64,000 bases of DNA from Luteolibacter algae (GTDB taxonomy: Bacteria > Verrucomicrobiota > Verrucomicrobiia > Verrucomicrobiales > Akkermansiaceae): NCBI RefSeq assembly GCF_042683045.1, contig NZ_JBHUIT010000010.1, forward strand, positions 1-64,000, given 5' to 3'. The notes below the pieces were generated by a model. It was not told the origin of the DNA. It saw only the letters and a program-made list of their open reading frames with translations, and did not search any database. A program made the position numbers and the translations under genes. Positions within the stretch are counted from its first letter, which is position 1; every line of letters begins with the position of its first letter. Below, in pieces: positions 23,625 through 32,104 of this stretch.

Positions 23625-25274
23625 ATGCCTGAGGCCGAGTTTTTGGAAAGTTTAGGAATCATCTCGGTCTGCGCCGCGGTGATGGTTGCGATCGGCAGAA
23701 TGGTCAGAATGCCGGCGATCGTCGTTTATCTTCTTTGTGGGATCGTGATCGGGCCCTGGTTTGGATGGGTGAAAATGGGGGAGGGGCTGGAGCTTGTATC
23801 CGAGACCGGAATTGCCTTGCTGCTTTTTCTCGTTGGGCTGGAGCTGAGCATTGGCAAGGTGAAGGATGTCGGCAAAGTCGCGGTGGTGGCAGGGGTGCTG
23901 CAAATTGGCTTCACCGCGCTGAGCGGTTATGTGCTGTGCTCGCTTTTGGGGTTTGGGATGGCGGAGGCTGTCTTTCTTGCGATCGCGCTGACGTTCAGCA
24001 GCACCGTGGTGGTGGTGAAGCTGCTGGATGAGAAAGGAGAGCTCGAAAGTCTCTACGGGCGTATAGGTCTGGGTGTGCTTCTGGTGCAGGACCTGGCGGT
24101 GATCATGCTGTTGACCTTCCTCGCCGGAATGTCCGATGAGACGGGCGAGGCGATGAATGCCGGCACGGTGGGGATAGGTTTATTGAAGGCCTTTGGCGGA
24201 ATGGCAGTGTTGCTGGTTGTGGCGCTGGTCGCTTCAAAATACCTTTTGCCAAAGCCTTTCAAATGGGCGGCACGCTCCCCGGATGTGCTTCTCATCTGGG
24301 CGCTCTCGTGGTGTTTCCTGATGGTTTTCGGAGCGCACGAGTTCGGGTTGTCGCTGGAGGTTGGAGCTTTCCTTGCCGGAATGAGCCTCGCACAGCTGCC
24401 GTATAATGAGGACTTGAGGCGGCGGGTGCATCCGCTGATGAACCTTTTTGTAGCGGTGTTTTTCGTGACGCTCGGGATCCGTATCGATTTCAGTGGAGCC
24501 TCCGATCACATCGGGAGCGTTCTGGCACTTTCGACTTTTGTTTTACTGGGAAAGCCGTTGCTCTTCCTCGCGATTTTAGGTTGGAGGGGTTACGGACGGA
24601 AGACAGCTTTCCTGACTGGTGTGACGCTTGCGCAGACCAGTGAGTTCGCTTTTATTTTGGCTGGGTTGGCGATGAGCAAGGGCTTGATCGGAGGAAATAT
24701 TCTCCTGATTTCCGCTTTGATCGGGGTGGTGACGATCGCTGTTTCATCCTATACGATCATCTACAGCCACAGCCTCTACGCATGGATTTTGCGGATGGGT
24801 TTATTGAAATTCAAATTCCTTGATGGAAAGCCGGAGGTGGCGGATCGCATCGTTCATGCCGGGGAGCATTTGGACCGACATATAATTGTGGTGGGTATGA
24901 ATTCCCTGGGGAGAGAGCTTGTGAGGCGCCTCTGCGCAAAGGGGGAAAATGTGTTGGCCGTCGATACAGATCCGCAAAAAATGGAAGATCTTCCGGGTAG
25001 CAGCCTGTTGGGCAGCGTCGGCTATCTTTCCGTTTTGGAGGAGGCCGGCTATTCGCGGGCAAAGCTTTTGGTTTCCGCCCTTCAGATCGAGCAAACAAAT
25101 GATTTGCTCGCATACCGATGCAGGGCTGCCGGAGTGCCATGCGCCATCCATGTGGTGGACTTCTCGGTGATTGATAACCTGTTGGAGCTCGAGACGGATT
25201 ACCTGATGGTTTCCAAAGTTGACGGGGTGAAGGCGCAGCTACGGATTCTGCAGGAAATGGGGGTTTTGAAATGA
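23625..25274 (+). CDS. CPA2-family cation:proton antiporter with RCK (TrkA-N) domain, KefB-like
   Basis: 549 residues: about 12 membrane helices (1-395) followed by a cytoplasmic Rossmann RCK-N domain from about residue 418 (HIIVVGMNSLGRELVRRL, VDTDPQKMEDL). The transport core has the CPA2 pattern GIALLLFLVGLELSIGKV and LTFSSTVVVVKLLDEKG. Such proteins exchange K+ or Na+ for H+ and are gated by nucleotide or glutathione binding to the RCK domain. The stop overlaps the next ATG (ATGA at 25271-25274), so it is coupled to a second member of the same family. Confidence 0.88.
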   Translation: MPEAEFLESLGIISVCAAVMVAIGRMVRMPAIVVYLLCGIVIGPWFGWVKMGEGLELVSETGIALLLFLVGLELSIGKVKDVGKVAVVAGVLQIGFTALSGYVLCSLLGFGMAEAVFLAIALTFSSTVVVVKLLDEKGELESLYGRIGLGVLLVQDLAVIMLLTFLAGMSDETGEAMNAGTVGIGLLKAFGGMAVLLVVALVASKYLLPKPFKWAARSPDVLLIWALSWCFLMVFGAHEFGLSLEVGAFLAGMSLAQLPYNEDLRRRVHPLMNLFVAVFFVTLGIRIDFSGASDHIGSVLALSTFVLLGKPLLFLAILGWRGYGRKTAFLTGVTLAQTSEFAFILAGLAMSKGLIGGNILLISALIGVVTIAVSSYTIIYSHSLYAWILRMGLLKFKFLDGKPEVADRIVHAGEHLDRHIIVVGMNSLGRELVRRLCAKGENVLAVDTDPQKMEDLPGSSLLGSVGYLSVLEEAGYSRAKLLVSALQIEQTNDLLAYRCRAAGVPCAIHVVDFSVIDNLLELETDYLMVSKVDGVKAQLRILQEMGVLK

Positions 25275-26845
25275 ATACATTCGCTTTGTTATTAGTGATG
25301 GCAGCGATTGCCTATGGCATCGCCAAATTTTTCCGATTGCCGTCGGTGCCCATTCTGATCGGTGCCGGAATGTGTCTGGGCTTGGCTGGTCTGGTGCCGC
25401 ACGAGCTGCAGCTTGGCGGAGGCGAGGGCGCGATGGATATGCTGGAGCTGGGCTTGGTTTTCCTAGTGTTCTCATCCGGGGTGGAGCTGAATCCGAGCCG
25501 TTTCATGCGTCTCGGAAAGGCTGTGTCGTGGGTCGCCGGAGTGCAGTTCGGCCTGGCGATGGGCACGGGATTTCTGTGTGCGAAGTGGATGGGACTCGGG
25601 ACTTTGGAAGCGGTTTACATGGGGGGGGGCTTGGCTGCGAGTTCCACCCTGGTGGTTCTACGGCATCTGCAAAGCCGCAAGGCAATGTTCGAGCCCTATG
25701 GTAGGGTAGTGACCGGAGTTCTGCTGCTCCAGGACGTCGCGCTGGTGCTGCTGATCGTGCTGTTGTCGAGGGTCGACGGAGGGGGCTGGGATGTTGGGAG
25801 AGGGCTTTTGGAAACGTTTATTCTGGGCGGAATTGCCTGGGTGGCCCAGCGGTTTGTGATTCCCAGGATGGTTCTCCGTTTCAAGCCGGATGAAGAGAGC
25901 CTGCTGCTCTGGCTGGTGGCTGTTTTGCTCGGGTTTGTAGGGGTTGCCGCATGGCTGGGGCTACCTTTGATTGCCGGAGCCTTCACGGCGGGCTTTGTTT
26001 TTTCCGCATTTCCTCTCAATGGATTGGTGCGTGGGCAGTTATCGTCTTTGGTCGATTTTTTCCAGGCGATGTTTTTCGTCGCGCTCGGGGCGCTACTGGG
26101 TATCCCGGAGCTCAATCTTTGGCTGCAGGCGGGGCTTTATTCGATCGTGGTGATCACGGTTACCCCGCCACTTGTTGCCTTGGTCGCTGAGTGGCGCGGG
26201 CTCAATGCGCGGGCTGGAATCGAGTCCGGACTGCTATTGGCTCAGACGAGCGAATATTCGCTTTTGCTGGGGCTGAGCGGTGTGGTTTTGGGGCATGTCA
26301 GTCAGGATACCTTTTCAATTCTGGCGCTGACCACTGTGATCACGATGGTGGCGACTCCTATCCTGGGCCGTGAGGAGGTGGCGAACTTTCTGCTTCCATT
26401 CCACCCGCTGCGGAAACGGAAGCGGGTGGAATCCGCGTTGGAAGGACATGTGTTGATTCTTGGTTTTGGGTCGGCAGGTATGTGGACGCTGAAGCCGCTC
26501 CTGGCTCAGGGGGAAAAGGTATTGGTCGTCGATGATGACGCTGTCGTTTGCAGGGCTTTGGCGAAGAAAAATGTCCCCTATTTACGGGGTGATGGGGCCG
26601 AGGAGGAAGTTTTGGAGAAAGCGGGAGCTTCCCGCGCGAAGATCGTCATCGCCTCTATGCGGAGAGTGGGCGATGCGATGGTTGTTTTAAAATACGTGAA
26701 AGGAGTTCCAGTCATCGCACGGGTTTTCGAGGATGAGGATGCTGCGAAGATCAAAAAGGCGGGTGGTATCCCAGTGATGAACTCGCAAGCGGCAGCGGAT
26801 ACGTTTATGGCCTGGCTTGCTGCGAATGACCGGGTGAAGGATTGA
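25271..26845 (+). CDS. Second CPA2-family cation:proton antiporter with RCK domain
   Basis: 524 residues, same layout as the upstream gene: about 12 helices with FLVFSSGVELNPSRF and AASSTLVVLRHLQSRK, then an RCK-N domain from about residue 393 (HVLILGFGSAGMWTLKPLL, VVDDDAVV). The two proteins are diverged paralogues and may form a heteromer. A run of nine G (25621-25629) lies in the coding part of an N-terminal helix (Met-Gly-Gly-Gly) and could slip. The 3' end overlaps the convergent pseudouridine synthase gene by 41 bp. Confidence 0.87.
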   Translation: MNTFALLLVMAAIAYGIAKFFRLPSVPILIGAGMCLGLAGLVPHELQLGGGEGAMDMLELGLVFLVFSSGVELNPSRFMRLGKAVSWVAGVQFGLAMGTGFLCAKWMGLGTLEAVYMGGGLAASSTLVVLRHLQSRKAMFEPYGRVVTGVLLLQDVALVLLIVLLSRVDGGGWDVGRGLLETFILGGIAWVAQRFVIPRMVLRFKPDEESLLLWLVAVLLGFVGVAAWLGLPLIAGAFTAGFVFSAFPLNGLVRGQLSSLVDFFQAMFFVALGALLGIPELNLWLQAGLYSIVVITVTPPLVALVAEWRGLNARAGIESGLLLAQTSEYSLLLGLSGVVLGHVSQDTFSILALTTVITMVATPILGREEVANFLLPFHPLRKRKRVESALEGHVLILGFGSAGMWTLKPLLAQGEKVLVVDDDAVVCRALAKKNVPYLRGDGAEEEVLEKAGASRAKIVIASMRRVGDAMVVLKYVKGVPVIARVFEDEDAAKIKKAGGIPVMNSQAAADTFMAWLAANDRVKD

Positions 26846-27524
26846 AAACCAGAGATGGATCTATCGCCATCCACTTTCTCGGAAGTAGATGATCCGGTAG
26901 TTGGTAGGGGCCGATGGTTTCCCGGTGGAGCTGGGTTACGCGGATACCGTAACGGAGGAACATCCGTTTGATCTGATGGTGTTTCCCTTCGTAAATCGTC
27001 AAGCGGCAGCTGGTCTCGGACAGCATTTCCACTAGCGCGGGCTGGGTGCGGATTTTTTCTTTATCGAATGACATTCCGCTGCGGAATTTCGCAATAGCAT
27101 CCGGCGGAATGGGAAGATCTGTATGGATCAAATAGGTTTTGGGGATCTTCTGGGCCGGCTGGGTGAGGGATTCCGAGAAAGCGCTGTCATTGGTCAGGAT
27201 GACAAGGCCGGTGGTGGCCCGATCGAGACGGCCGGCCAAGTGGAGATCGTGAGCCCAATCGGTCTTTATCAGATCGATGACTGTCGTGTGCTCCCGGTCC
27301 TGGGTTGCGCTGACGGCCCCTGCTGGTTTGTGGAGCATCACATAGCGTGCTGTGCGCTGCTGGAGAATTTCCCCGGAGAGTTCCAACTGATCGAACTTGC
27401 CCACCTCTACTCTGCCTTCGCTTTGCTGGATTTTATTGAGAAAGACTTGCCCCGCCTCCAATGCCGCCTTTGCAAACCGCCTTCCTTTACCGGTTCGCTT
27501 TGCGATGAATTGGAGTAATGTCAT
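26805..27524 (-). CDS. RsuA/RluB/E/F-family pseudouridine synthase
   Basis: 239 residues from ATG 27524 (MTLLQFIAKRTGKGRR); a TTG start nine codons upstream is possible. N-terminal S4 RNA-binding domain, then the catalytic domain with KPAGAVSATQD and the active-site loop GRLDRATTGLVILTND (catalytic Asp in GRLD), and the family end-motif EGKHHQIKRMFLRYG. It makes pseudouridine in rRNA. The closest branch is RsuA-like, the exact rRNA position is not readable. It overlaps the antiporter gene tail to tail. Confidence 0.9.
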   Translation of the reverse strand: MTLLQFIAKRTGKGRRFAKAALEAGQVFLNKIQQSEGRVEVGKFDQLELSGEILQQRTARYVMLHKPAGAVSATQDREHTTVIDLIKTDWAHDLHLAGRLDRATTGLVILTNDSAFSESLTQPAQKIPKTYLIHTDLPIPPDAIAKFRSGMSFDKEKIRTQPALVEMLSETSCRLTIYEGKHHQIKRMFLRYGIRVTQLHRETIGPYQLPDHLLPRKWMAIDPSLVFNPSPGHSQQARP

Positions 27525-27639
27525 GGGTGGTTTCGGCGTATGGGTTTCCAAATCTGAGATCTTCGCGGATGCGATTCCAGTAACTATAACAAACGGGAGC
27601 TTGTCGGATCGGTATGATCAATTCATGAATCGGTGGATA

Positions 27640-27689
27640 GAATTTTTCCCGCTTAAACGTAACCGTTTGCGAAAGGATGGGAAAAATTC
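27640..27689. promoter_or_regulatory. 50-bp compound palindrome upstream of the Gfo/Idh operon
   Basis: Outer perfect 11-bp arms GAATTTTTCCC (27640-27650) and GGGAAAAATTC (27679-27689) enclose an inner perfect repeat AAACG (27655-27659) / CGTTT (27664-27668) with a 4-bp centre. It ends 37 bp before the ATG at 27727. It is not followed by a T-run in a useful place and no gene ends just before it on the plus strand, so a two-dimer operator is the better reading. Confidence 0.5.
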
Positions 27690-27726
27690 GTCCATTTTTT
27701 GTTCCTAAACCCAGCTGCTGAAAATC

Positions 27727-29055
27727 ATGCCTTCAAATAAATTATCCGCCAGGGAGACCGATTCGCCATTTCTTCCAGAAAATCCTTCGAGAAGACAATT
27801 CCTCACCGCTTCCGGGGCGGTTGCGTTGAGCGCCTGTCTGGGAACTCTTGCCGCGAGAGCCGATACAGCGGGGGATTTGAAAACAAAGAAACTAAAGATC
27901 GGGATTGTGGGGCTCGGGAACCGCGGCTCGGGTGCTGTAAGAGATGTTCTCGGGGCCGACCCGAATGTGGTTATTTGGTCCGTCGGGGATGTGAATGAAG
28001 AAACGACCGGGCAAAACAAAAGCAAACTGAAACAAACCTACGGTGAGCGGATCGATTGTGAGGAGCGGACTTTCATTGGGTATGATTCCTTTGAAAAAGT
28101 TCTTAACTCCGGGATTGATATCATCATGCTCGCCACGCCTCCGGCATTCCGCCCGGCTCAGGTGAGAAAATCTTTCGAAAAAGGAGTCCACGTGTTCGCG
28201 GAAAAGCCATGGTGTGTGGACGCACCGGGCCTGAGAATGGTGGAAAGCGCTGTGAAAGCGGGGAATGAAAAGGGTTTTTCCTTCTTAACCGGTCTTGTCT
28301 GGCGGCATACGGAAGCGGCGAAAAAGATCTATGAAACAGCTCTTTCCGGAGAAATCGGAGATATACTAACGGCAACCGGCTACTACTGCCTGTGGCAGGG
28401 AATGGAAAAGAATTCCCTGGAACCGGCAAAGTTGAAAACGCTGCATGAGCATAATGGTTTCAAGAGGTGGTTTAGTTTCCGCGAGTTGGGCGGTGACTGG
28501 ATCATGGAGCAATTTATCCATTCGGTGGACAAGCTCGGCTGGGCCATGAATGACGATGTGCCGGAACGTTGCTACGGAAACGGTGGTCGCCCTTTGAATG
28601 GCTCTCCGGGAAATACCACGGAGTTTATTAACATCACCTACGAATACCAGGATGGGAGAAGAGCTTTGCTGAATGGCAGTCACATGAGCCGGTTCCGGAC
28701 AATTCATGACGAAATTTTCGCGACGAAGGGACGGACGAAGCTCAGTAACGGACGTTCCTTTATCGAAAAGGAAGGAAAGCGTATTTTCGAGGCTGATACG
28801 GTAGCTCTCGGCTACGAGCTAGAGCATGTCACTTTTCTTGAGCACATCAGAGCTGGCAAGGTTTACAGCGATCTGAAGCCTTCCTACAATACCCACCTCC
28901 TTGCTCTCATGGGAAGGATGGCCACCCAGACCGGGCAGGAAATTTATCCGGAAGATGTGCTGGAGTCTGATGAAGCCTATTTCGACAGTGAGAAAAAGTG
29001 GGATTACGACACTCCATTCGAGACCATGCCCTATCCCTCGCCACTAAACTCCTAG
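27727..29055 (+). CDS. Tat-exported Gfo/Idh/MocA-family oxidoreductase
   Basis: 442 residues. The N-terminus has a twin-arginine signal (SRRQFLTASGAVAL, cleavage near AARA). Then a Rossmann domain with IVGLGNRGSGAV for NAD(P) and the conserved EKP motif in VFAEKPWCVD, followed by the beta-sheet substrate domain. Such exported family members are typical of Verrucomicrobia and Planctomycetes and are thought to carry a tightly held NAD(P) and oxidise or isomerise sugars in the periplasm; a substrate cannot be assigned. It heads an operon with the DUF1080 fusion (13 bp downstream) and apbE. Confidence 0.88.
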   Translation: MPSNKLSARETDSPFLPENPSRRQFLTASGAVALSACLGTLAARADTAGDLKTKKLKIGIVGLGNRGSGAVRDVLGADPNVVIWSVGDVNEETTGQNKSKLKQTYGERIDCEERTFIGYDSFEKVLNSGIDIIMLATPPAFRPAQVRKSFEKGVHVFAEKPWCVDAPGLRMVESAVKAGNEKGFSFLTGLVWRHTEAAKKIYETALSGEIGDILTATGYYCLWQGMEKNSLEPAKLKTLHEHNGFKRWFSFRELGGDWIMEQFIHSVDKLGWAMNDDVPERCYGNGGRPLNGSPGNTTEFINITYEYQDGRRALLNGSHMSRFRTIHDEIFATKGRTKLSNGRSFIEKEGKRIFEADTVALGYELEHVTFLEHIRAGKVYSDLKPSYNTHLLALMGRMATQTGQEIYPEDVLESDEAYFDSEKKWDYDTPFETMPYPSPLNS

Positions 29056-29068
29056 TCTGATCCACCGA

Positions 29069-31081
29069 ATGTCTCTCCGAAAATTTTTTAGCGCCACCTG
29101 CATCATCCTTCTGGCAGGTATTGCCCATCTTTCCGGGGCAACGTTTGAGCAGAAATCGATGAACGCGTTTCTGGCTGAGTATCCAGAGGCGGAGCCTCTC
29201 ATTTCCGAGGGCGCGGCAGTCGAGGGTGTATGGAGCCACTTCAAATCCACCGATAGGAAATCGGGAATGATCAAGGTGCCAGATGGCCAGCCGTATACCA
29301 AAAAATCCTACGGGGACTTTGTGTTATCTTGCGAGTTCATGCTGGAGCCGGAGGCCAATAGCGGAATATTTCTGCGCTATCCCGGCAAGGGAACCGGCTA
29401 TGACTCCATGTGTGAGCTTCAGATGCTGGATAACAGCGCGAAGAAGTATTCCAAGCTGAAGGAGAGCCAATACCATGCAAGCGCCTATGGGTTGGTAGCG
29501 GCGAAGAAAGGTTTTTTAAAACCCGTCGGTGAGCTTAATTTTCAGACAGTGGAAGTCCGCGGGCACAGGATCCGGGCCTGGCTGAACGGCTCGCTGGTTC
29601 TGGATGCTGATCTGGAAAAGGCGGAATCGGAATTCCATCCCCAAGTCGGCAAATTGCGGTTGTCCGGACATCTCTGCTTGGGTGGGCATGCGGATGGCGT
29701 TTACTATCGCAGTATGTATGTCGTGCCGCTCGATGCCGCCGAGGCGAAGGATGACGAGCTTTTCCCGAAGGTGGGAGAGATTCTTTCCAGCCGCTGCATC
29801 AGCTGCCATAACGGGGAATCCAAGCTGGCAAATGGTGGAAATCTCTCATTGGAAACACGCCAGGATCTGATCAAAGGAGGAAACCGCGGCGCTGCGTTGC
29901 TCCCTGGTGATGCGGAAGGCAGTTTATTATATACCAGCTTGATTGCCCACGAGGCTCCATTTGCCATGCCTCCACGGGATCGTTTCGACCGTATTCCGGA
30001 ATCTGAAATCAGCCTCATCCGGGAGTGGGTGAATCGCGGGGCGCACTGGCCGGAGGGCGAGACAATTGTTTATAGAAAGGAAAAAGCCAACGGAGCTCGA
30101 ATTGATCCCAAGGAGCTGGAACTTGTAAAACTGATCCATGCGAAAATTCTCGAAAACTCAGCGGATACACCTCCCGGCGAGCCATACTCTGACAAAGTGG
30201 AGAATATCAGTGTGCCGCTGAAAATGCTGCCGATTCCTGCCGGAAAATTCCAGATGAAAGGATCCGGGAAAGATGATGAATTTACCGCGGAGCTTGATGG
30301 GTTTTGGATCGCGGAAACGGAGCTGCCGTGGGATCTCTATTCTCCTTTCATGGAGCCGGAAATCGGCCGCAATAAGGATGGCTACCCGCAGGATATGTCG
30401 CTGGTGGGTGAAGATGAGGTTATCCTGGCCCAGCCATCCCGGCCGTATCATGCAATGAGCTTTGGCATGGGGGTGCGCAGGCATCCGGCGATTGCGATGA
30501 CCCAGCATGCGGCGAACAAATACTGCCAGTGGCTCAGTTGGAAGACCGGGCATTTTTACCGGCTGCCTACTGAGGCGGAATGGGAATATGCGGCCCGGGC
30601 CGGAGTAGCTACTTCCTATCCATGGGGAGAAGATGCCGACGCAGGAAAGATGGATCAATACGGATGGTATAATGATAACAGCAATGGATCCTACCAACGG
30701 CTTGGCAGAAAGGAAGCGAACGCGTGGGGAGTGAAGGATATGCTCGGTAACGTCATGGAATGGACCCTGGATGGATTTGTGGAAAACCGGCGCGCGGCTT
30801 TGGGCGATAAAGATGTTGTGAAGGCGCCATGGATCAAAGCGACCGGTCCCTACCCCCATGTTTGCAAAGGGGGGCATTGGAACTCCGATCACGCACAATT
30901 GAAGTTCGACGGACGTGAAGGCTCGGATCCCAAATGGAAAATCTCGGATCCCCAGAATCCGAAGAGTATCTGGTATCATACCAATATTATGTGGATTGGC
31001 TTCCGGCCGGTGCGCAGCGAAGTGATTCCCAGCGTGGAGGAAATGTATGAATACTGGAATTCCGGTGTGGCGTATGATTGA
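29069..31081 (+). CDS. DUF1080 - cytochrome (PSCyt1) - SUMF1-like triple-domain secreted protein
   Basis: 670 residues. Signal peptide (1-24, ending LSGA). Residues about 50-220: DUF1080, the concanavalin-like fold of 3-keto-disaccharide hydrolases (NSGIFLRYPGKGTGYD, ELQMLDN, GHRIRAWLNG). Residues about 230-330: PSCyt1-type cytochrome with heme site CISCH (243-247). Residues about 380-650: a formylglycine-generating-enzyme (SUMF1) fold with LPTEAEWEYAARAG, DMLGNVMEWTLDGF and the final WIGFRPVR. In true FGE two Cys follow the GGSW motif; here GGHWNSDHAQLKFDGR has none, so sulfatase activation is unlikely. The protein may bind or cleave an oxidised sugar and pass electrons by its heme. Confidence 0.85.
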   Translation: MSLRKFFSATCIILLAGIAHLSGATFEQKSMNAFLAEYPEAEPLISEGAAVEGVWSHFKSTDRKSGMIKVPDGQPYTKKSYGDFVLSCEFMLEPEANSGIFLRYPGKGTGYDSMCELQMLDNSAKKYSKLKESQYHASAYGLVAAKKGFLKPVGELNFQTVEVRGHRIRAWLNGSLVLDADLEKAESEFHPQVGKLRLSGHLCLGGHADGVYYRSMYVVPLDAAEAKDDELFPKVGEILSSRCISCHNGESKLANGGNLSLETRQDLIKGGNRGAALLPGDAEGSLLYTSLIAHEAPFAMPPRDRFDRIPESEISLIREWVNRGAHWPEGETIVYRKEKANGARIDPKELELVKLIHAKILENSADTPPGEPYSDKVENISVPLKMLPIPAGKFQMKGSGKDDEFTAELDGFWIAETELPWDLYSPFMEPEIGRNKDGYPQDMSLVGEDEVILAQPSRPYHAMSFGMGVRRHPAIAMTQHAANKYCQWLSWKTGHFYRLPTEAEWEYAARAGVATSYPWGEDADAGKMDQYGWYNDNSNGSYQRLGRKEANAWGVKDMLGNVMEWTLDGFVENRRAALGDKDVVKAPWIKATGPYPHVCKGGHWNSDHAQLKFDGREGSDPKWKISDPQNPKSIWYHTNIMWIGFRPVRSEVIPSVEEMYEYWNSGVAYD

Positions 31082-31102
31082 TAGGCATCTTCCTGACGCG
31101 TC

Positions 31103-32086
31103 ATGAACCGCCGCGCGTTCATCAATCGACTGGCTTTAACCGGCCTGGGCTTTATGGGCGTGGAGAATCGGGCGTTTGCCGTGGGACGGCTCGGGCATGA
31201 TTGTATGTGGGAGTGGGGCTGTATGGGCAGCTACTTCAAGGCTTATTTCCAGCTTCCTGCGGGTCGGACGGAGGCGGAGTTCAACAGCCTCAGAAAAGAA
31301 GTGGCCGGAATGTTATCGCGGCTGGAGCTGATATTTTCAGTTCATCGGCCGGACAGTGAAGCCCTGGCGCTCTGCCGAAAGGCAAATGCACAACCGGGGA
31401 AACCCATTGCTGTAAGCAACGATCTCATGAAGGTCACCGGGAGCGCCCTGGAATATTCGGAGATGACCCGTGGGCATTTCGATCTCACCGTTGGATCACT
31501 GACCAACTATTGGAGATTTTGTGCGGCATCGCAAAAAATTCCCGATCCGGAACGCGTCGAGCTTCTAAGGAAGCGGGTCGGTTGGGGACAACTGGAACTT
31601 GGAGAAAAAACCATCACGTTCCATCCCAAAAGCGGGGAAATTCTGCTGGATTACGGAGGAATTGCAAAAGGTTACGCGGCGGATCGGGCGATGGCTTGTT
31701 TTCGTAAAGCCGGAATCACCGCGGCAGTGCTCGATCTCGGTGGGGAGATCATTGCTTCGGATGCTCCAATTGGAAAATCCGGCTGGGAAATTGCCATTCT
31801 GGATCCAAATGGAGCGGTGGCGGGTGAATCGGTGTTTCTAGTGAATCAGGCACTTTCGACCTCCGGCGATCTCTACCAATCCATCTCGGATAAGGAGCTT
31901 CATCTAAGCCACGTGGTGAATCGGAGGGAGCCCGCCGGCTTACGCAAAAATTCCAGTGTGACCGTCGTCGCGGAGTCCGCCGTGGCGGCGGATTGTCTCG
32001 CTACCGCGGCGCATTCCTCCATGGGTTCGGCGGACTTCGCGGTTATCTCCAGGCTTTGTGAGAAAATTTGGAGCCGGAGCGGTTAG
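31103..32086 (+). CDS. apbE: ApbE-family FAD:protein FMN transferase
   Basis: 327 residues. A twin-arginine-like export signal (NRRAFINRLALTGLG) precedes the ApbE domain: GHFDLTVGSLTNYW, LLDYGGIAKGYAADRA, LSTSGDLYQ, SHVVNRREP and SVTVVAESAVAADCLATA, all family landmarks including the Mg-binding residues. ApbE attaches FMN covalently to Thr/Ser of extracytoplasmic redox proteins (RnfG, NqrC, FMN-binding domains). No obvious target with the S/T-G-A-S/T motif is next to it. It is third in the Gfo/Idh operon, 21 bp after the triple-domain gene, so it may flavinylate a partner in the same periplasmic redox pathway. Confidence 0.9.
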   Translation: MNRRAFINRLALTGLGFMGVENRAFAVGRLGHDCMWEWGCMGSYFKAYFQLPAGRTEAEFNSLRKEVAGMLSRLELIFSVHRPDSEALALCRKANAQPGKPIAVSNDLMKVTGSALEYSEMTRGHFDLTVGSLTNYWRFCAASQKIPDPERVELLRKRVGWGQLELGEKTITFHPKSGEILLDYGGIAKGYAADRAMACFRKAGITAAVLDLGGEIIASDAPIGKSGWEIAILDPNGAVAGESVFLVNQALSTSGDLYQSISDKELHLSHVVNRREPAGLRKNSSVTVVAESAVAADCLATAAHSSMGSADFAVISRLCEKIWSRSG

Positions 32087-32104
32087 CTGGATCGACGCTT
32101 GTTT

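Noticed and set aside
29069..31081. Calling this protein a sulfatase-activating FGE because of the SUMF1 fold and nearby sulfatases
   Set aside because: The copper-binding Cys pair after the GGxW motif is missing and the protein is joined to DUF1080 and a cytochrome.
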